DNA of 13,893 nt from Syntrophaceae bacterium (lineage in GTDB: Bacteria > Desulfobacterota > Desulfomonilia > Desulfomonilales > Desulfomonilaceae), in assembly GCA_014874425.1 (NCBI GenBank), contig JACWAG010000230.1, forward strand, positions 1 to 13,893. Reading direction: 5' to 3'. Under the pieces are notes generated by a model. The model was given only the letters and a program-made list of their open reading frames with translations, did no database searches and was not told the DNA's origin. A program made the translations under genes and the position numbers. Each line of letters starts with the position of its first letter. The stretch's first letter is position 1. Shown one piece after another: positions 13,853 through 13,893 of this stretch.

Positions 13853-13893
13853 AATTAATCAAATCATAAAAGGTAAAACGTTTAAATGTCTAG

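Noticed and set aside
13529..13858. Two overlapping plus-strand open frames opposite the phosphorylase gene
   Set aside because: They are antisense to conserved phosphorylase motifs (SVGTCG, GIGFEKA), so they are shadow frames.
1..13893. CRISPR array, tRNA, rRNA, transposase or integrase genes
   Set aside because: On reading both strands I saw no regularly spaced direct repeats, cloverleaf-like sequence, or mobile-element protein motifs.

Overview
This 13.9 kb window is dense bacterial chromosome of moderate, slightly AT-leaning composition. It looks like a Gram-negative anaerobe: it carries a ferredoxin-linked 2-oxoacid oxidoreductase operon and two exported proteins of periplasmic type. 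The mix of a Kor-type oxidoreductase with a GltD/ferredoxin flavoprotein and a YbgC thioesterase would fit Desulfobacterota (sulfate-reducing or syntrophic deltaproteobacteria). That placement is inferred from gene content only, since there is no rRNA or other phylogenetic marker here. All genes but one (scpB) lie on the minus strand.

Left edge (1-817): the N-terminal 127 codons of an unrecognised, highly charged protein, then a 436-bp AT-rich gap with several short hairpins and repeated CGCG-containing words.

Redox operon (6207 down to 818): four tightly packed genes. In transcription order they are a 600-aa GltD-like flavoprotein with a C-terminal ferredoxin domain, a 338-aa FAD oxidoreductase, a fused gamma-alpha 2-oxoacid:ferredoxin oxidoreductase subunit, and its TPP-binding beta subunit. 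Junctions are a 4-nt overlap, a 1-nt gap and a 1-nt overlap, so the products are probably made in concert. The likely job is to couple CoA-dependent oxidative decarboxylation of a 2-oxoacid (or its reverse) to a ferredoxin/flavin/NAD(P) relay.

Middle (6417-8785): a stand-alone CheY-like receiver, a GT-A glycosyltransferase, and the divergent condensin-partner gene scpB. The apparent N-terminal extensions of the glycosyltransferase and scpB overlap each other. Ribosome-binding and -10 signals suggest that both real starts lie further inside their genes.

Right (8818-13834): uvrB, convergent with scpB. It is preceded on the same strand by two exported proteins of unknown function (one with two DUF2059-like motifs), a YbgC-type thioesterase with a TTG start, and a nucleoside phosphorylase-family protein resembling HpnG. 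Thioesterase, two exported proteins and uvrB are spaced 64, 17 and 31 nt apart and may be one transcript.

I see no tRNA, rRNA, CRISPR array, insertion sequence or prophage gene. The part most worth study is the two-flavoprotein plus Kor operon, both flavoproteins of which depart from the textbook motifs.
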